This document shows positions 8,287 through 17,282 of a stretch of 64,000 bases of DNA, in pieces. Where the stretch lies: assembly GCF_042657185.1 (NCBI RefSeq), contig NZ_JBHSNN010000024.1, one strand, 5' to 3'. A model generated the notes under the pieces. It did no database searches, was not told the origin of the DNA, and saw only the letters and a program-made list of their open reading frames with translations. Both the position numbers and the translations under genes were made by a program. Source of the DNA: Ureibacillus thermophilus. Lineage in GTDB: Bacteria > Bacillota > Bacilli > Bacillales_A > Planococcaceae. Within the stretch, counting starts at the first letter, position 1; every line of letters begins with the position of its first letter.

Positions 8287-9135
8287 ATGACCGAACATAT
8301 TCTTTTACAGAACGTACATAAAACTTTTTCAAAGAAAAATCATTCGAAAACTGTCGCATTAGAAGATGTTTCGTTATCCATTAAACGGGGCGAATTTGTT
8401 TCCCTGCTCGGCCCTTCAGGTTGTGGTAAATCCACTTTATTGAACATAATCGCAGGGCTGGAAAAAGAAACTAGCGGTAAAGTACTTGTGAATGGAGCCC
8501 CTATAACTGGGCCCGGCAATGACCGGATTGTTGTATTTCAAGAATCGGGACTTTTCCCTTGGATGACGGTGCTTGAAAATGTCATGTATGGACTTTTGAT
8601 TAAAAAAGTGCCGAAAAATGAAGCAAAAGAACGGGCAATGAATTGGATACAAAAAGTGCATCTTGGCAAATTTGCCGACAGAAGCCCTCATGAATTATCT
8701 GGAGGTATGAAGCAGCGGGTAGCCATCGCTCGAGCGCTCGTTATGGATCCTGAGATTTTGCTCATGGACGAACCTTTTGCCGCACTGGACGAACAAACAC
8801 GGATGGTTCTACACCATGAACTGGAAACATTGTGGAGAGAAACAGGAAAAACGATCATCTTCGTTACCCACAATATACGAGAAGCTGTCGTTCTTTCGGA
8901 TCGAATTGTATTAATGAAAACACGACCAGGAGGCATAAAAAATATATTTCCTGTGCAAGCCGCACGACCTCGCAATTCATCCGACAGCATTTTAACTTAT
9001 TTGGAAAGCCGCATTTTATTAGAACTCGAGCAAGAAATGGAAAAAGTGCTGAAGGAGGAATTGGGCAGTGATTACGCACTTCAGAAGGATCGGCTTCATA
9101 TTGATCCTCATAATAATTTGGGAAGCGATATCTAA
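8287..9135 (+). CDS. ABC transporter ATP-binding protein, NitT/TauT (SsuB-like) family
   Basis: 282 aa. It has Walker A GPSGCGKST, signature LSGGMKQRVAIARAL, Walker B ILLMDEPFAALDE and the H-loop VTHNIREA. It energises the permease encoded next. Families of this type import sulfonates, taurine, nitrate or thiamine precursors. A cysteine synthase downstream points to a sulfur compound (inference). Its 3' end overlaps the permease gene by 68 bp, suggesting translational coupling. It is probably transcribed from the 149-bp gap shared with the Crp/Fnr gene. Confidence 0.88.
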   Translation: MTEHILLQNVHKTFSKKNHSKTVALEDVSLSIKRGEFVSLLGPSGCGKSTLLNIIAGLEKETSGKVLVNGAPITGPGNDRIVVFQESGLFPWMTVLENVMYGLLIKKVPKNEAKERAMNWIQKVHLGKFADRSPHELSGGMKQRVAIARALVMDPEILLMDEPFAALDEQTRMVLHHELETLWRETGKTIIFVTHNIREAVVLSDRIVLMKTRPGGIKNIFPVQAARPRNSSDSILTYLESRILLELEQEMEKVLKEELGSDYALQKDRLHIDPHNNLGSDI

Positions 9136-9853
9136 ATTACAACTGTTTCCCTCATTTATGTGGCCGCCGCTGTTCATTCCAAATGAACCAGGTGGAACCA
9201 CAATTATAAAAACTTTTATCAACGGAATTGTATCCGGTCAATTGTTGGAAGCAACTGGGGCTTCCTTATGGAGGCTTGTGGTTGGATTTATTATCGCCGT
9301 AGCCATTGGACTTTTGTTAGGATTTTTAATTTATAAATTCAAAGTTGTTGATGATACGCTTGGTTTCTTTGTAACAAGTTTGCAGGCAATTCCAAATATC
9401 GTCTGGCTGCCCCTTGCAATTTTATGGTTTGGCCTTGGTATAGGTTCCGTTCTATTCATTGTGATATTAGGAGCAGCCATCTCCATCACTATTACATCAA
9501 GCACGGCTTTTAAAAGCGTGAATCCCCTTTTGATTCGCGTAGCCAAAACGATGGGCTCTTCCGGATGGCACTTATTCCGCACAGTGATTTTTAAAGCATC
9601 CATCCCACAGCTGATTGCAGGACTCCGTATTGCTTGGTCTCTTGCATGGAGGGCTGTTCTTGCCGGGGAATTGCTGGGCGGCGGCAGCGGAGGGCTTGGC
9701 ACTTTGCTTGACCTAGGCCGTTCCATTCAAGCAATGGATTTAATTTTCAGCATTATGATTATTATTGCCATCATCGGTTCTGTAATCGACAATTTTGTCT
9801 TTGTCCGCCTCGAAAAATTTGTTTTCCGCAAATGGGGCATATCAACAACATAA
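9068..9853 (+). CDS. ABC transporter permease, SsuC/TauC-like
   Basis: A 261-aa inner-membrane permease with about six hydrophobic segments. The EAA-type cytoplasmic loop is around TMGSSGWHLFRTVIFKASIP, followed by GLRIAWSLAW. It starts with GTG at 9068, chosen because AAGGAGG lies 10 bp upstream inside the ATPase gene. It forms the channel for the imported substrate together with the flanking ATPase and lipoprotein. Confidence 0.88.
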   Translation: MITHFRRIGFILILIIIWEAISKLQLFPSFMWPPLFIPNEPGGTTIIKTFINGIVSGQLLEATGASLWRLVVGFIIAVAIGLLLGFLIYKFKVVDDTLGFFVTSLQAIPNIVWLPLAILWFGLGIGSVLFIVILGAAISITITSSTAFKSVNPLLIRVAKTMGSSGWHLFRTVIFKASIPQLIAGLRIAWSLAWRAVLAGELLGGGSGGLGTLLDLGRSIQAMDLIFSIMIIIAIIGSVIDNFVFVRLEKFVFRKWGISTT

Positions 9854-9869
9854 AAGGAGATGGAGAAAA

Positions 9870-10886
9870 ATGAAAAAGCGATTGTTCTTAACAATTTTAT
9901 CCGTATTGGTACTAGTTCTTGCAGCTTGCGGAAATACTGACGCTGAGAAAAAAGAGGAAAGCGCTTCTAAGGGCGAAGAAGCAAAGGCAATTCGCATTGG
10001 CTACTTTCCAAATATGACGCACATTGCGACAATTGTAGCTTTAGAAAAAGGGTACTTTGAAGAACAATTTGGCAGCGATGTAAAAATCAAAACAAACACA
10101 TTCAACGACGGTTCTTCCTTCATGGAAGCGATGTCCACAGACGCCATTGATATCGGAACAGTGGGGCCTACGCCTGCTTTAAACACATACATTAAAAATC
10201 CGAAACATGAAATTATTTCCGGTGCAGTAAACGGCGGTGCCGTATTAGTTGTTGCAAAAGACTCCAACATCAATTCTGTAAAAGATTTAGTCGGCAAGAA
10301 AATTGCCATCCCAACATTCGGCAGTACACAAGATGTAGGATTAATCAAATCATTAAAAGATGCAGGCATTGATGTCAATCAAGTTACTAAAGTGAAACAA
10401 GCTCCTGCTGATACAGCTGCACTCATTTTAAAAGGTGAATTGGATGGGGCTGCTACACAAGAACCATGGGGCGTTAACATTGAAACAACTGCCGGTGCCA
10501 AATTATTGTTGGATGAAAACCAATTTGCTTGGGGCAGCGAATCAACAAATACTGTCGTTGTTGCCCGATCAAAATTCACAGAAGCAAACCCTGAACTAAC
10601 AAAAAAATATTTAAAAGCCCATATTCAAGCAATTAACTTTATCAATGAAAATCCAGATGAAGCCATCCAGTTATTCCTAGACCACATTAAAACAATCACA
10701 GGCAAAGACCTTTCAAAAGATGAAGTGACAAAAGCGTTTGACCGTTTAAAAGCAACAACAGATGTTAATGAAGATGTAATTAAAGAAATGGCAACTATTT
10801 CAAAAGAAGCTGGATATATCAATTCTGATGATATTGAAGGTCTTGTTAACCTAACTTACTTAAATGAAGTCTTAAATGAACAATAA
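9870..10886 (+). CDS. ABC transporter substrate-binding lipoprotein (SsuA/NitT-TauT type)
   Basis: 338 aa from the ATG at 9870, with AAAGGAG upstream; a longer frame would overlap the permease. A lipoprotein signal peptide ends in the lipobox LAAC, so the protein is tethered outside the membrane. The periplasmic-binding fold of the family shows in YFPNMTHIATIVALEKGYF and a conserved PTPALN-type segment. It delivers the ligand to the permease. Candidate ligands are alkanesulfonates or related sulfur sources, inferred from the neighbouring cysK. Confidence 0.88.
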   Translation: MKKRLFLTILSVLVLVLAACGNTDAEKKEESASKGEEAKAIRIGYFPNMTHIATIVALEKGYFEEQFGSDVKIKTNTFNDGSSFMEAMSTDAIDIGTVGPTPALNTYIKNPKHEIISGAVNGGAVLVVAKDSNINSVKDLVGKKIAIPTFGSTQDVGLIKSLKDAGIDVNQVTKVKQAPADTAALILKGELDGAATQEPWGVNIETTAGAKLLLDENQFAWGSESTNTVVVARSKFTEANPELTKKYLKAHIQAINFINENPDEAIQLFLDHIKTITGKDLSKDEVTKAFDRLKATTDVNEDVIKEMATISKEAGYINSDDIEGLVNLTYLNEVLNEQ

Positions 10887-10899
10887 AATCAATACTTTT

Positions 10900-10948
10900 G
10901 CGGGCACTTTTCCAAAACTCTATACTTGAAAATGGAAAAGATGCCCGC
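10900..10948 (+). terminator. Terminator or attenuator-like hairpin between the ABC operon and cysK
   Basis: Arms GCGGGCA-C-TTTTCC and GGAAAA-GA-TGCCCGC surround a 20-nt loop. A long T-run is lacking (CTTCGTTTG follows). It may be a partial terminator that lets some transcription reach cysK. Confidence 0.5.
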
Positions 10949-10984
10949 CTTCGTTTGAAATAATACTTTGAAAGGAAGTTTAAT

Positions 10985-11905
10985 ATGAAACTATATCATT
11001 CCATTGTAGAATTAATTGGCAATACACCCATTGTCAAATTAAATAAATTGCCCTCTCCTGAAGGGGCCAATGTTTATATGAAATTGGAATCCTTTAATCC
11101 AGGAGGAAGCGTGAAAGACCGAGCTGCCTACAACATGATTCTTCGCGCTGAACAAGAAGGAAAATTAATTCCAGGGGAAAGTACGGTGATTGAACCGACT
11201 TCTGGAAACACTGGCATCGGTCTTGCAATGGTGTGTGCCGTAAGAGGATATCGCTGCATTATTACAATGCCTGACAATGCAACAAAAGAGCGGATTCAAT
11301 TGATGAGAGCATACGGCGCAGAAGTGTATTTAACTCCTAGCCATTTGCGAATGCAGGGCGCCATTGATGAAGCTTATCGAATTGCAGAAAAAATCCCTAA
11401 TTCCTTTATTCCTTTACAATTTGAAAACGAAGCCAACTCGGATGCACACCGAAACACAACCGCAGTTGAAATTTTAAAAGCTTTCGGCGATCGATTAGAC
11501 GCTTTCGTGTTGACGGCAGGAACAGGCGGCACTATCACAGGCACGGGAGAAGAATTGAAAAAAGCGCTGCCAAACTTAAAAATTTATGTCGTTGAACCAG
11601 CCGGCTCCCCAGTGCTTGCAGGCGGTCAGCCAGGACCACATAAAATCCCTGGGACAGGCCCAGGGTTTATTCCGAAAATTTTAAATACAAATATTTACGA
11701 TGAAATTCTTCATATTCAAGACGAAGATGCCCAAACCACAGCAAGACGCTTAGCTCGCGAAGAAGGTATTTTAGTCGGAGCATCCGGTGCCAGCTCGGCC
11801 TACTATGCCCTTCAAATTGCAAAAGACCTTCCAAAGTCCGCCAATGTATTATGCTTAGCACCTGATACCGGCGAACGGTATTTGTCTAGCGACCTGTTTG
11901 AATAA
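10985..11905 (+). CDS. cysK: Cysteine synthase (O-acetylserine sulfhydrylase)
   Basis: A 306-aa fold-type II PLP enzyme making cysteine from O-acetylserine and sulfide. The Schiff-base lysine is K44 in GGSVKDRAAYN, the phosphate loop is TSGNTGIG, and the conserved GASGASS lies near the C-terminus. All are intact. It sits directly behind the sulfonate-type transporter, so the block looks like uptake plus assimilation of sulfur. The Shine-Dalgarno is AAAGGAAG. Confidence 0.92.
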   Translation: MKLYHSIVELIGNTPIVKLNKLPSPEGANVYMKLESFNPGGSVKDRAAYNMILRAEQEGKLIPGESTVIEPTSGNTGIGLAMVCAVRGYRCIITMPDNATKERIQLMRAYGAEVYLTPSHLRMQGAIDEAYRIAEKIPNSFIPLQFENEANSDAHRNTTAVEILKAFGDRLDAFVLTAGTGGTITGTGEELKKALPNLKIYVVEPAGSPVLAGGQPGPHKIPGTGPGFIPKILNTNIYDEILHIQDEDAQTTARRLAREEGILVGASGASSAYYALQIAKDLPKSANVLCLAPDTGERYLSSDLFE

Positions 11906-11910
11906 GCATC

Positions 11911-12396
11911 TTAGTTTTTCATCTTCGGATCAAGAGCATCTCTCAACCCATCGCCCATTAAGTTAATTCCTAGAACAGTCAACATGATGGCTAGCCCAGG
12001 GAAAATCATTGTCCACGGTGCATTCGTTAAATAGATGCGCGCATCGGCCAACATTTTCCCCCATTCCGGTTGCGGCGGTTGTGCTCCTAAACCTAGGAAA
12101 CTAAGAGCCGCCGCTTCTATAATTGCAGTCGCAATCGCTAATGTGCCTTGTACAATAATTGGTGCTAAAGAGTTTGGCAGAACATGACGGAATAATATCC
12201 GCGAATCTTTCATGCCAATGGCTTTGGCAGCAGTAATATATTCCTCTTCTTTTACACTCAATACTTTCGAACGAATTAGCCTTCCAAAGTTTGGCACATT
12301 GACGATGGCAATTGCAATGAACGCATTTTGCAATGAACTTCCTAAAATCGAAACAATGGCGATGGCAAGCAAAATGCTTGGGAATGCAAGTAACAT
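11911..12396 (-). pseudogene. Remnant of oligopeptide/dipeptide ABC permease (DppC/OppC), N-terminus lost
   Basis: About 161 residues match the C-terminal half of DppC-type permeases, including the EAA loop region around AAKAIGMKDSRILFRHVLPN and the ending GDGLRDALDP. Full proteins are near 300 aa, so about 140 N-terminal residues are missing. Upstream the sequence runs directly into a truncated oppF fragment at about 12397. The frame itself is open but has no plausible start or ribosome-binding site. Confidence 0.85.
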
Positions 12397-12770
12397 ATCA
12401 AATAATCAATCAATGGCTCCTCTAAAATTTTTTCAACGGTATGCCTCGGATTTAATGAAGCGTAAGAATCTTGAAACACCATTTGCAAATCTCTTCTGGT
12501 TTTTCTCATCTCATTTTTTGACAGTGATGTTAGTTCAATCCTATTAAAATAAATTTTTCCATCTGTTGGCTCAAGCAAGTGCATAATCATTCTTCCGGTA
12601 GTAGACTTTCCACAGCCTGATTCACCAACAATACCAAGGGTCTCTCCTTCAAATACTTCAAAAGAAACCCCGTCAACGGCTTTCACAACCTCCGTCGATT
12701 GGGAAAATGCCTTTTTTCGTTTAGGAAAATGTTTTTTTAATTGCTCAACTTTCAACAGTGTGTTTGTCAA
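12397..12770 (-). pseudogene. Remnant of oligopeptide ABC ATPase OppF/DppF, C-terminus lost
   Basis: The first about 124 residues of an OppF-type ATPase are intact, including Walker A GESGCGKST and the Q-loop in LQMVFQDSYASLNP. Homology stops at EEPLIDYL. Signature and Walker B motifs are absent. The reading frame continues for about 18 unrelated residues made from antisense permease sequence. This is an internal deletion joined to the dppC fragment, so the protein cannot be an active ATPase. Confidence 0.87.
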
Positions 12771-13262
12771 GAACTTTCCCCTCGTCTTTCTCCATTAAGA
12801 AACATCTTGCCTTATGACGTGATGAAACTTCATATATTGGGGGATTTTCACTAAAGCATCGATCCGTTGCAAATTCACATCTCGGTGCAAATTGGCATAC
12901 AGTTTTGATGGAACCAGGCTTTGGAACGGAACCTGGAATGGAATAGAATGTTTCCTTTTTCACACGCATATCTGGAATTGATTGAATAAGCCCTTTCGTA
13001 TATGGATGACTAGGATTTTGAAAGATATCCTTAACGGATGCTTCTTCTACAATTTGCCCGCTGTACATAACAATGACCCGTTCACATATTTCTGCTACAG
13101 CCCCTCAATCATGTGTAATCAACAACACCGCAGAGTTTAATTTTTTATTCAAATCTTGCATCAGTTTCATAATTTGCGCTTGAATCGTTACATCCAAAGC
13201 TGTTGTCGGTTCATCGGCTATCAACAATTTCGGATTGCAAGATAATGCCATGGCAATCATAA
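12745..13262 (-). pseudogene. Remnant of oligopeptide ABC ATPase OppD/DppD, N-terminus lost plus an in-frame stop
   Basis: Homology begins at MIAMALSCNPKLLIADEPTT, just after the ABC signature, so Walker A and about half the protein are gone. After ITHD a TGA (13107-13105) interrupts the frame where the family has Leu (ITHDLG). Homology then resumes with VIVMYSGQIVEEA and the OppD cysteine-rich tail (CQFAPRC, AT-rich spacing, C). Two independent lesions make this a decayed gene. Its left break lies right behind the ygaD terminator. Confidence 0.9.
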
Positions 13263-13289
13263 TAAAAAGGCGCCAAGCAATCTGGCACC
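13263..13289 (-). terminator. Intrinsic terminator of ygaD
   Basis: On the minus strand GGTGCC-AGATTGCTT-GGCGCC is followed by TTTTTATT. It directly follows the ygaD stop codon and directly precedes the oppD remnant. Confidence 0.75.
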
Positions 13290-15031
13290 TATAAATTTTG
13301 AATTTGATATAAATCGTGATAAACACCTTTTTTCGCCATTAACGACTCATGATTTCCTTCTTCTACCACTTTTCCATGATCAATGACAAAAATTTTGTCT
13401 GCATGGGTTATGGTGGATAGGCGATGGGCGATGATAATCGTTGTTCTGTCGCTGGCTAAACGCTCCAATGATTCTTGAATTAACGCTTCACTTTCCAAAT
13501 CAAGGGCAGAAGTCGCTTCATCCAACACTAAAATCGGCGGATTTTTTAAAAATACTCTTGCAATGGCGATGCGTTGTTTTTGTCCTCCTGAAAGCTTGAC
13601 TCCCCGCTCTCCGACTTTGGTATCGTACCCGTTCGGCAATTGCATAATGAAGTCATGGGCATTGGCTGCTTTTGCTGCTGCAATTACCTCTTCATCCGTC
13701 GCATCTGGTTTTCCCATTAAAATATTTTGCTTTACGGAATCGCTGAATAAAATATTATCCTGCAAAACGATTCCAATTTGGGAGCGGAGTGATTTTATAT
13801 CCACTTCCCGCACGTCTTTCCCGTCAATTTTGACAGCCCCGCTCGTCACATCGTAAAACCGTGGAATGAGGCTGACGATTGTCGATTTTCCTCCGCCGCT
13901 CATGCCGACAAACGCTGCCGTTTCCCCCGGTTGAATGGTAAAGTTAATATTTTTCAACACCGGCTGCCCTTCATTTTCGTATTTAAATACTACATCTTGG
14001 AATTCCACCTTTCCCGATACTGGCGGCATCGGAAGAGCATTTGGCTTATTTTGCACATCATATTCTTCATCCATCAAACTAAACATGCGGTCCATGGAAG
14101 CAATCGATTGGGTAAGGGTTGTAGATGAGTTTATCAACCTTCTTAAAGGTGAATACAGCCGTTCAATATATCCCATAAAGGCTGCCATCTCACCGACAGA
14201 CAGTTGTCCATGAATGATTAAGTAAGCTGCATAGCCAATGACAAGCAAAGGCGCAATATCGGTGATGGTATTTACAACTGCAAAGGATTTGGCATTCCAT
14301 CTTGTATGGTCCAATGATTTATCCAAAAACTCGCCGTTTTCATGATCAAAAATTTTCTGTTCATGTTCCTCTAAGGCAAAGCTTTTAACAATGCTGATGC
14401 CGTTTACTCTTTCATGCAAATAGCTTTGCAAGTTTGCTAATGCCTGGGAACGTATTCTTGTTAAGGCTCTTAATCTTCCGAAAAAATATTTTACGCTAAT
14501 CGCAAATAGTGGAAGCGAAATTACTGCAACAATAGTTAGCTTCCAATTCATCGACAACATGATTCCAATGACAATCAAAATGGTCGTCATGTCAAGCCAT
14601 AAATTCATCAGGCCAATCATGACAAAGTTTTTCGTTGCCTCTACATCGTTAATGAAACGGGAAATGATATCCCCCGCCCGATGATTGGAATAAAATTTTA
14701 AGCTTAATTTTTGCAAATGCACATACAGTTCTTTTCGAATATCATACAGCACTTTATTGCTCACGTGCTGGGCAAAATATTGCCGATAATATTCCACCGG
14801 CGGACGGATGATAAAAAAGAGGAAAATCGCTCCGCCAAGCCAATAAACTAATTGCTTGACCCGCTCGGCATCGGTTAATTCGGTATTTAATAAAATGTCA
14901 TCAATCACGATTTTAGTTAAGAACGGAATAAAAAGAGGAATGGCAAATTTAATAACCCCAATAATGAGGGTAAGAATAATTTCCCAATGATAAGGCTTGA
15001 CAAAACGCATATATCTTCGAATACTATCCAA
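13289..15031 (-). CDS. ygaD: ABC exporter half-transporter, YgaD/MsbA-like
   Basis: About 580 aa. An N-terminal six-helix exporter domain (1-320) is fused to a nucleotide-binding domain with Walker A GMSGGGKST, signature LSGGQKQRIAIARVF, Walker B ILVLDEATSALD and switch His in IIAHRLS. It probably works as a homodimer exporting lipids or drugs; the substrate is unknown. Sequence and neighbourhood (next to ntdP) match B. subtilis YgaD. I prefer the TTG at 15031 because GAGGAT then has normal spacing. A TTG two codons earlier (15037) is the alternative. Confidence 0.88.
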   Translation of the reverse strand: MDSIRRYMRFVKPYHWEIILTLIIGVIKFAIPLFIPFLTKIVIDDILLNTELTDAERVKQLVYWLGGAIFLFFIIRPPVEYYRQYFAQHVSNKVLYDIRKELYVHLQKLSLKFYSNHRAGDIISRFINDVEATKNFVMIGLMNLWLDMTTILIVIGIMLSMNWKLTIVAVISLPLFAISVKYFFGRLRALTRIRSQALANLQSYLHERVNGISIVKSFALEEHEQKIFDHENGEFLDKSLDHTRWNAKSFAVVNTITDIAPLLVIGYAAYLIIHGQLSVGEMAAFMGYIERLYSPLRRLINSSTTLTQSIASMDRMFSLMDEEYDVQNKPNALPMPPVSGKVEFQDVVFKYENEGQPVLKNINFTIQPGETAAFVGMSGGGKSTIVSLIPRFYDVTSGAVKIDGKDVREVDIKSLRSQIGIVLQDNILFSDSVKQNILMGKPDATDEEVIAAAKAANAHDFIMQLPNGYDTKVGERGVKLSGGQKQRIAIARVFLKNPPILVLDEATSALDLESEALIQESLERLASDRTTIIIAHRLSTITHADKIFVIDHGKVVEEGNHESLMAKKGVYHDLYQIQNL

Positions 15032-15142
15032 ACACAATCACATCCTCATGCTGCATCAGTGCTTCTTTTTTCTAATAAAACATAACGCTTCTTATTTTAC
15101 CACAATAAAAAGACGCCCCTTCAATTGAGACGCCTTGAATAA

Positions 15143-15691
15143 TTATTGATTATTGGATTTCATGTCTTTATAAAATAAATAACGGTTTGTCCATACTTCA
15201 ATAAAATCTTGTGCAAAAGGACCTTTTTTCTGTTTCACCCAACTTAAGAGTTTTGTGACATTGCGCTTTAAAATTTTATCGATTACATCTGGATAGCCCA
15301 TTTCCGCTTTATGCTGCTCATATTCATCTTCATCCAGCAACGTATAGGATTTATCCGGAAATACTTTGAGATCCAGGTCATAATCAATGTATTTTATTGC
15401 ATTATTGTCGAAAACAAAAGGAGAACTCATATTGCAATAATAGTAAACGCCGTCTTCTCTCAGCATGCAGATAATATTGAACCAATGTTCTGCATGAAAA
15501 TAACATATGGAAGGTTCCCTTGTCAGCCAAGTTCGACCATCCGCTTCTGTGACGAGTGTTCTGTCATTTGCTCCGATAATAATATTTTTCGTTCCTTTTA
15601 ATACCATCGTTTCGTGCCAAACTCGGTGGATGCTTCCATTATGTTTGTAACTATGTATTTGAATGGTTTCTCCTTCTTTCGGTACCGTCAT
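15143..15691 (-). CDS. ntdP: Nucleoside tri-/diphosphate phosphatase, DUF402 (NtdP/YgaC)
   Basis: A 182-aa DUF402 protein colinear with B. subtilis YgaC and its staphylococcal homologue. Members hydrolyse nucleoside tri- and diphosphates using a divalent metal. The conserved core includes YYCNMSSPF and DYDLDLKVFPD, where the acidic residues bind metal. It is cytoplasmic with no signal peptide. The start follows AAGGTGGGG. Its position between ygaD and the sspE-like gene is the B. subtilis order. Confidence 0.88.
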   Translation of the reverse strand: MTVPKEGETIQIHSYKHNGSIHRVWHETMVLKGTKNIIIGANDRTLVTEADGRTWLTREPSICYFHAEHWFNIICMLREDGVYYYCNMSSPFVFDNNAIKYIDYDLDLKVFPDKSYTLLDEDEYEQHKAEMGYPDVIDKILKRNVTKLLSWVKQKKGPFAQDFIEVWTNRYLFYKDMKSNNQ

Positions 15692-15861
15692 TGCATTAGC
15701 CCCACCTTTTCACTATATCCTCACGTTTATTATATCAATGTTTCTAAAAACTTGTATGAAAACATACATACTTTCTTTTATTAAATTGAGAAATGGTTCA
15801 TTTTACTATTATAAATCATTCAAATTTCCACCGTAAATGAAAATCCATGTAAAAAATTAAA

Positions 15862-15886
15862 GGTATAGACAAAAATGTCTATACCT
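15862..15886 (-). terminator. Terminator of the SASP gene
   Basis: A perfect inverted repeat AGGTATAGAC/GTCTATACCT with a 5-nt loop. On the minus strand TTTAATTTTTTAC follows. It lies 22 bp after the SASP stop codon. Confidence 0.75.
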
Positions 15887-15907
15887 GGGAAAACTGAAAT
15901 TCACATC

Positions 15908-16039
15908 TTATTTGTTGTTATTGTTGTTTTGTTTGTTTGGTTGCTGCTTTTTATTTTGTTGATCTTGACGAGTTTGCTCAAAATCTTGTTCTTGTGCAAA
16001 CTCCTCTACTTGGTTGTTTTTGTTGCGATTTTTTGCCAT
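15908..16039 (-). CDS. sspE: Short gamma-type small acid-soluble spore protein
   Basis: A 43-aa protein. It starts at the ATG at 16039 behind an excellent GGAGGTG and ends at TAA. It is composed almost wholly of Asn, Gln, Lys, Glu and Asp, and contains EEFAQEQDFEQTRQ, which resembles the EFA-E-V repeat unit of gamma-type SASP (SspE). It lies between mutY and ntdP, near where B. subtilis has sspE. Gamma SASPs are amino-acid stores of the spore core and are degraded at germination. Only one repeat is present, so it is shorter than the B. subtilis protein. Confidence 0.8.
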   Translation of the reverse strand: MAKNRNKNNQVEEFAQEQDFEQTRQDQQNKKQQPNKQNNNNNK

Positions 16040-16084
16040 GCTGTTCACCTCCACGGTAGATATTGTGGACAGGTGAACTTGGGA

Positions 16085-17164
16085 TTATTCCCATGAATAA
16101 AAAATATATTGATTCAGAAAATTCAAAATTTTAATCATTGGCACGGGAACAGGCAAGCTTTCCATTTCTTTTAAAGTCACGCAACGCACAGATTCCGGTG
16201 TTTTTTCGGTTTTCTCAATCTCCACCAAATGGCAGCGCAAATACCAAATTAAATGGGAAAACACATGCTTTTGCTCGAAAAAATTTTCTTTCAGGATTTT
16301 TTCGATTTTCACATTATAGCTTAATTCAAAAGCCTCTTTCGTATTATCCGACGGTTTATTCTTTTCAATCATTGGAAATTGCCACATATTCGCAAGCAAT
16401 CCTTCCCTTGGCCGTCTTTCAATTACAACTTTCCCATCGTTGACCGCAATATATACATCATAGTATATATGTTTTTCTTTTGTTTTCTTTGTTTTAACGG
16501 GCAACTGTTCTGCATCGCCTTCCATAAATCCTAAACAATATTCCCTCACCGGACAGAGCAGACATTTCGGTGAAGTAGGAGTACAAATCATCGCACCTAA
16601 GTCCATCAACGCCTGATTGAAATCTCCAGGATATTCCGGATGAATGAGCTGTTCTACCGCTTCTTCAAAAATTTTTCGGGTTTTTGGAAGAGCGATATCT
16701 TCTGTCCTATGCAAAACACGGCTCAACACGCGCATGACATTGCCGTCCACCGCATGTTCCGGCAAATCATAGGCAATGCTTAAAATGGCTCCGGCCGTAT
16801 AAGGGCCAACGCCTTTTAATTTTTGAAGGTCATGGCGATTATTAGGAACCGTGCCACCATATTTTTCGACAACCTCTTTTACTCCTGCTTGCAAATTGCG
16901 GACCCTTGAATAATAGCCAAGCCCTTCCCACATTTTCAGCAATTCTTCTTCATCGGCATTTGCCAACGATTCAATGGTAGGATATTTATCGATAAAGCGA
17001 TGATAATACGGAATGACCGTATCCACGCGGGTTTGTTGAAGCATCACTTCTGATACCCAGATTTTATAAGGGTCTTTCGTATTCCTCCATGGCAAATCCC
17101 TTTTCTCTTGATGAAACCATTCGACAAGACTTTGTCGAAATTGTTGCAAGTATGGATAATTCAC
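16085..17164 (-). CDS. mutY: A/G-specific adenine DNA glycosylase
   Basis: 359 aa. The helix-hairpin-helix is GVGPYTAGAI, the catalytic Glu is E39 in VSEVMLQQTR, and the catalytic Asp lies in AVDGNVMRV. The 4Fe-4S cysteines have C-x6-C-x2-C-x5-C spacing from CTPTSPKCLLC. A NUDIX-like domain that reads 8-oxoG forms the C-terminus. It removes adenine mispaired with 8-oxoguanine. The GTG start at 17164 is preceded by AGGAGG. It is B. subtilis YfhQ in position. Confidence 0.95.
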   Translation of the reverse strand: MNYPYLQQFRQSLVEWFHQEKRDLPWRNTKDPYKIWVSEVMLQQTRVDTVIPYYHRFIDKYPTIESLANADEEELLKMWEGLGYYSRVRNLQAGVKEVVEKYGGTVPNNRHDLQKLKGVGPYTAGAILSIAYDLPEHAVDGNVMRVLSRVLHRTEDIALPKTRKIFEEAVEQLIHPEYPGDFNQALMDLGAMICTPTSPKCLLCPVREYCLGFMEGDAEQLPVKTKKTKEKHIYYDVYIAVNDGKVVIERRPREGLLANMWQFPMIEKNKPSDNTKEAFELSYNVKIEKILKENFFEQKHVFSHLIWYLRCHLVEIEKTEKTPESVRCVTLKEMESLPVPVPMIKILNFLNQYIFYSWE

Positions 17165-17282
17165 AATTTCCTCCTAGCGGTTTTCGATTTTATTTTGAGT
17201 GATTAGGATATAATATAATTATAAATATAATGGATTGATTGATTTTTTTCTGTAGTCCTCCGTTATTAAGGAGTTGATTTGG

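Noticed and set aside
15110..15140. Apparent terminator with GACGCC at both ends after ntdP
   Set aside because: The two GACGCC copies are direct, not inverted, repeats, so they do not form a stem.
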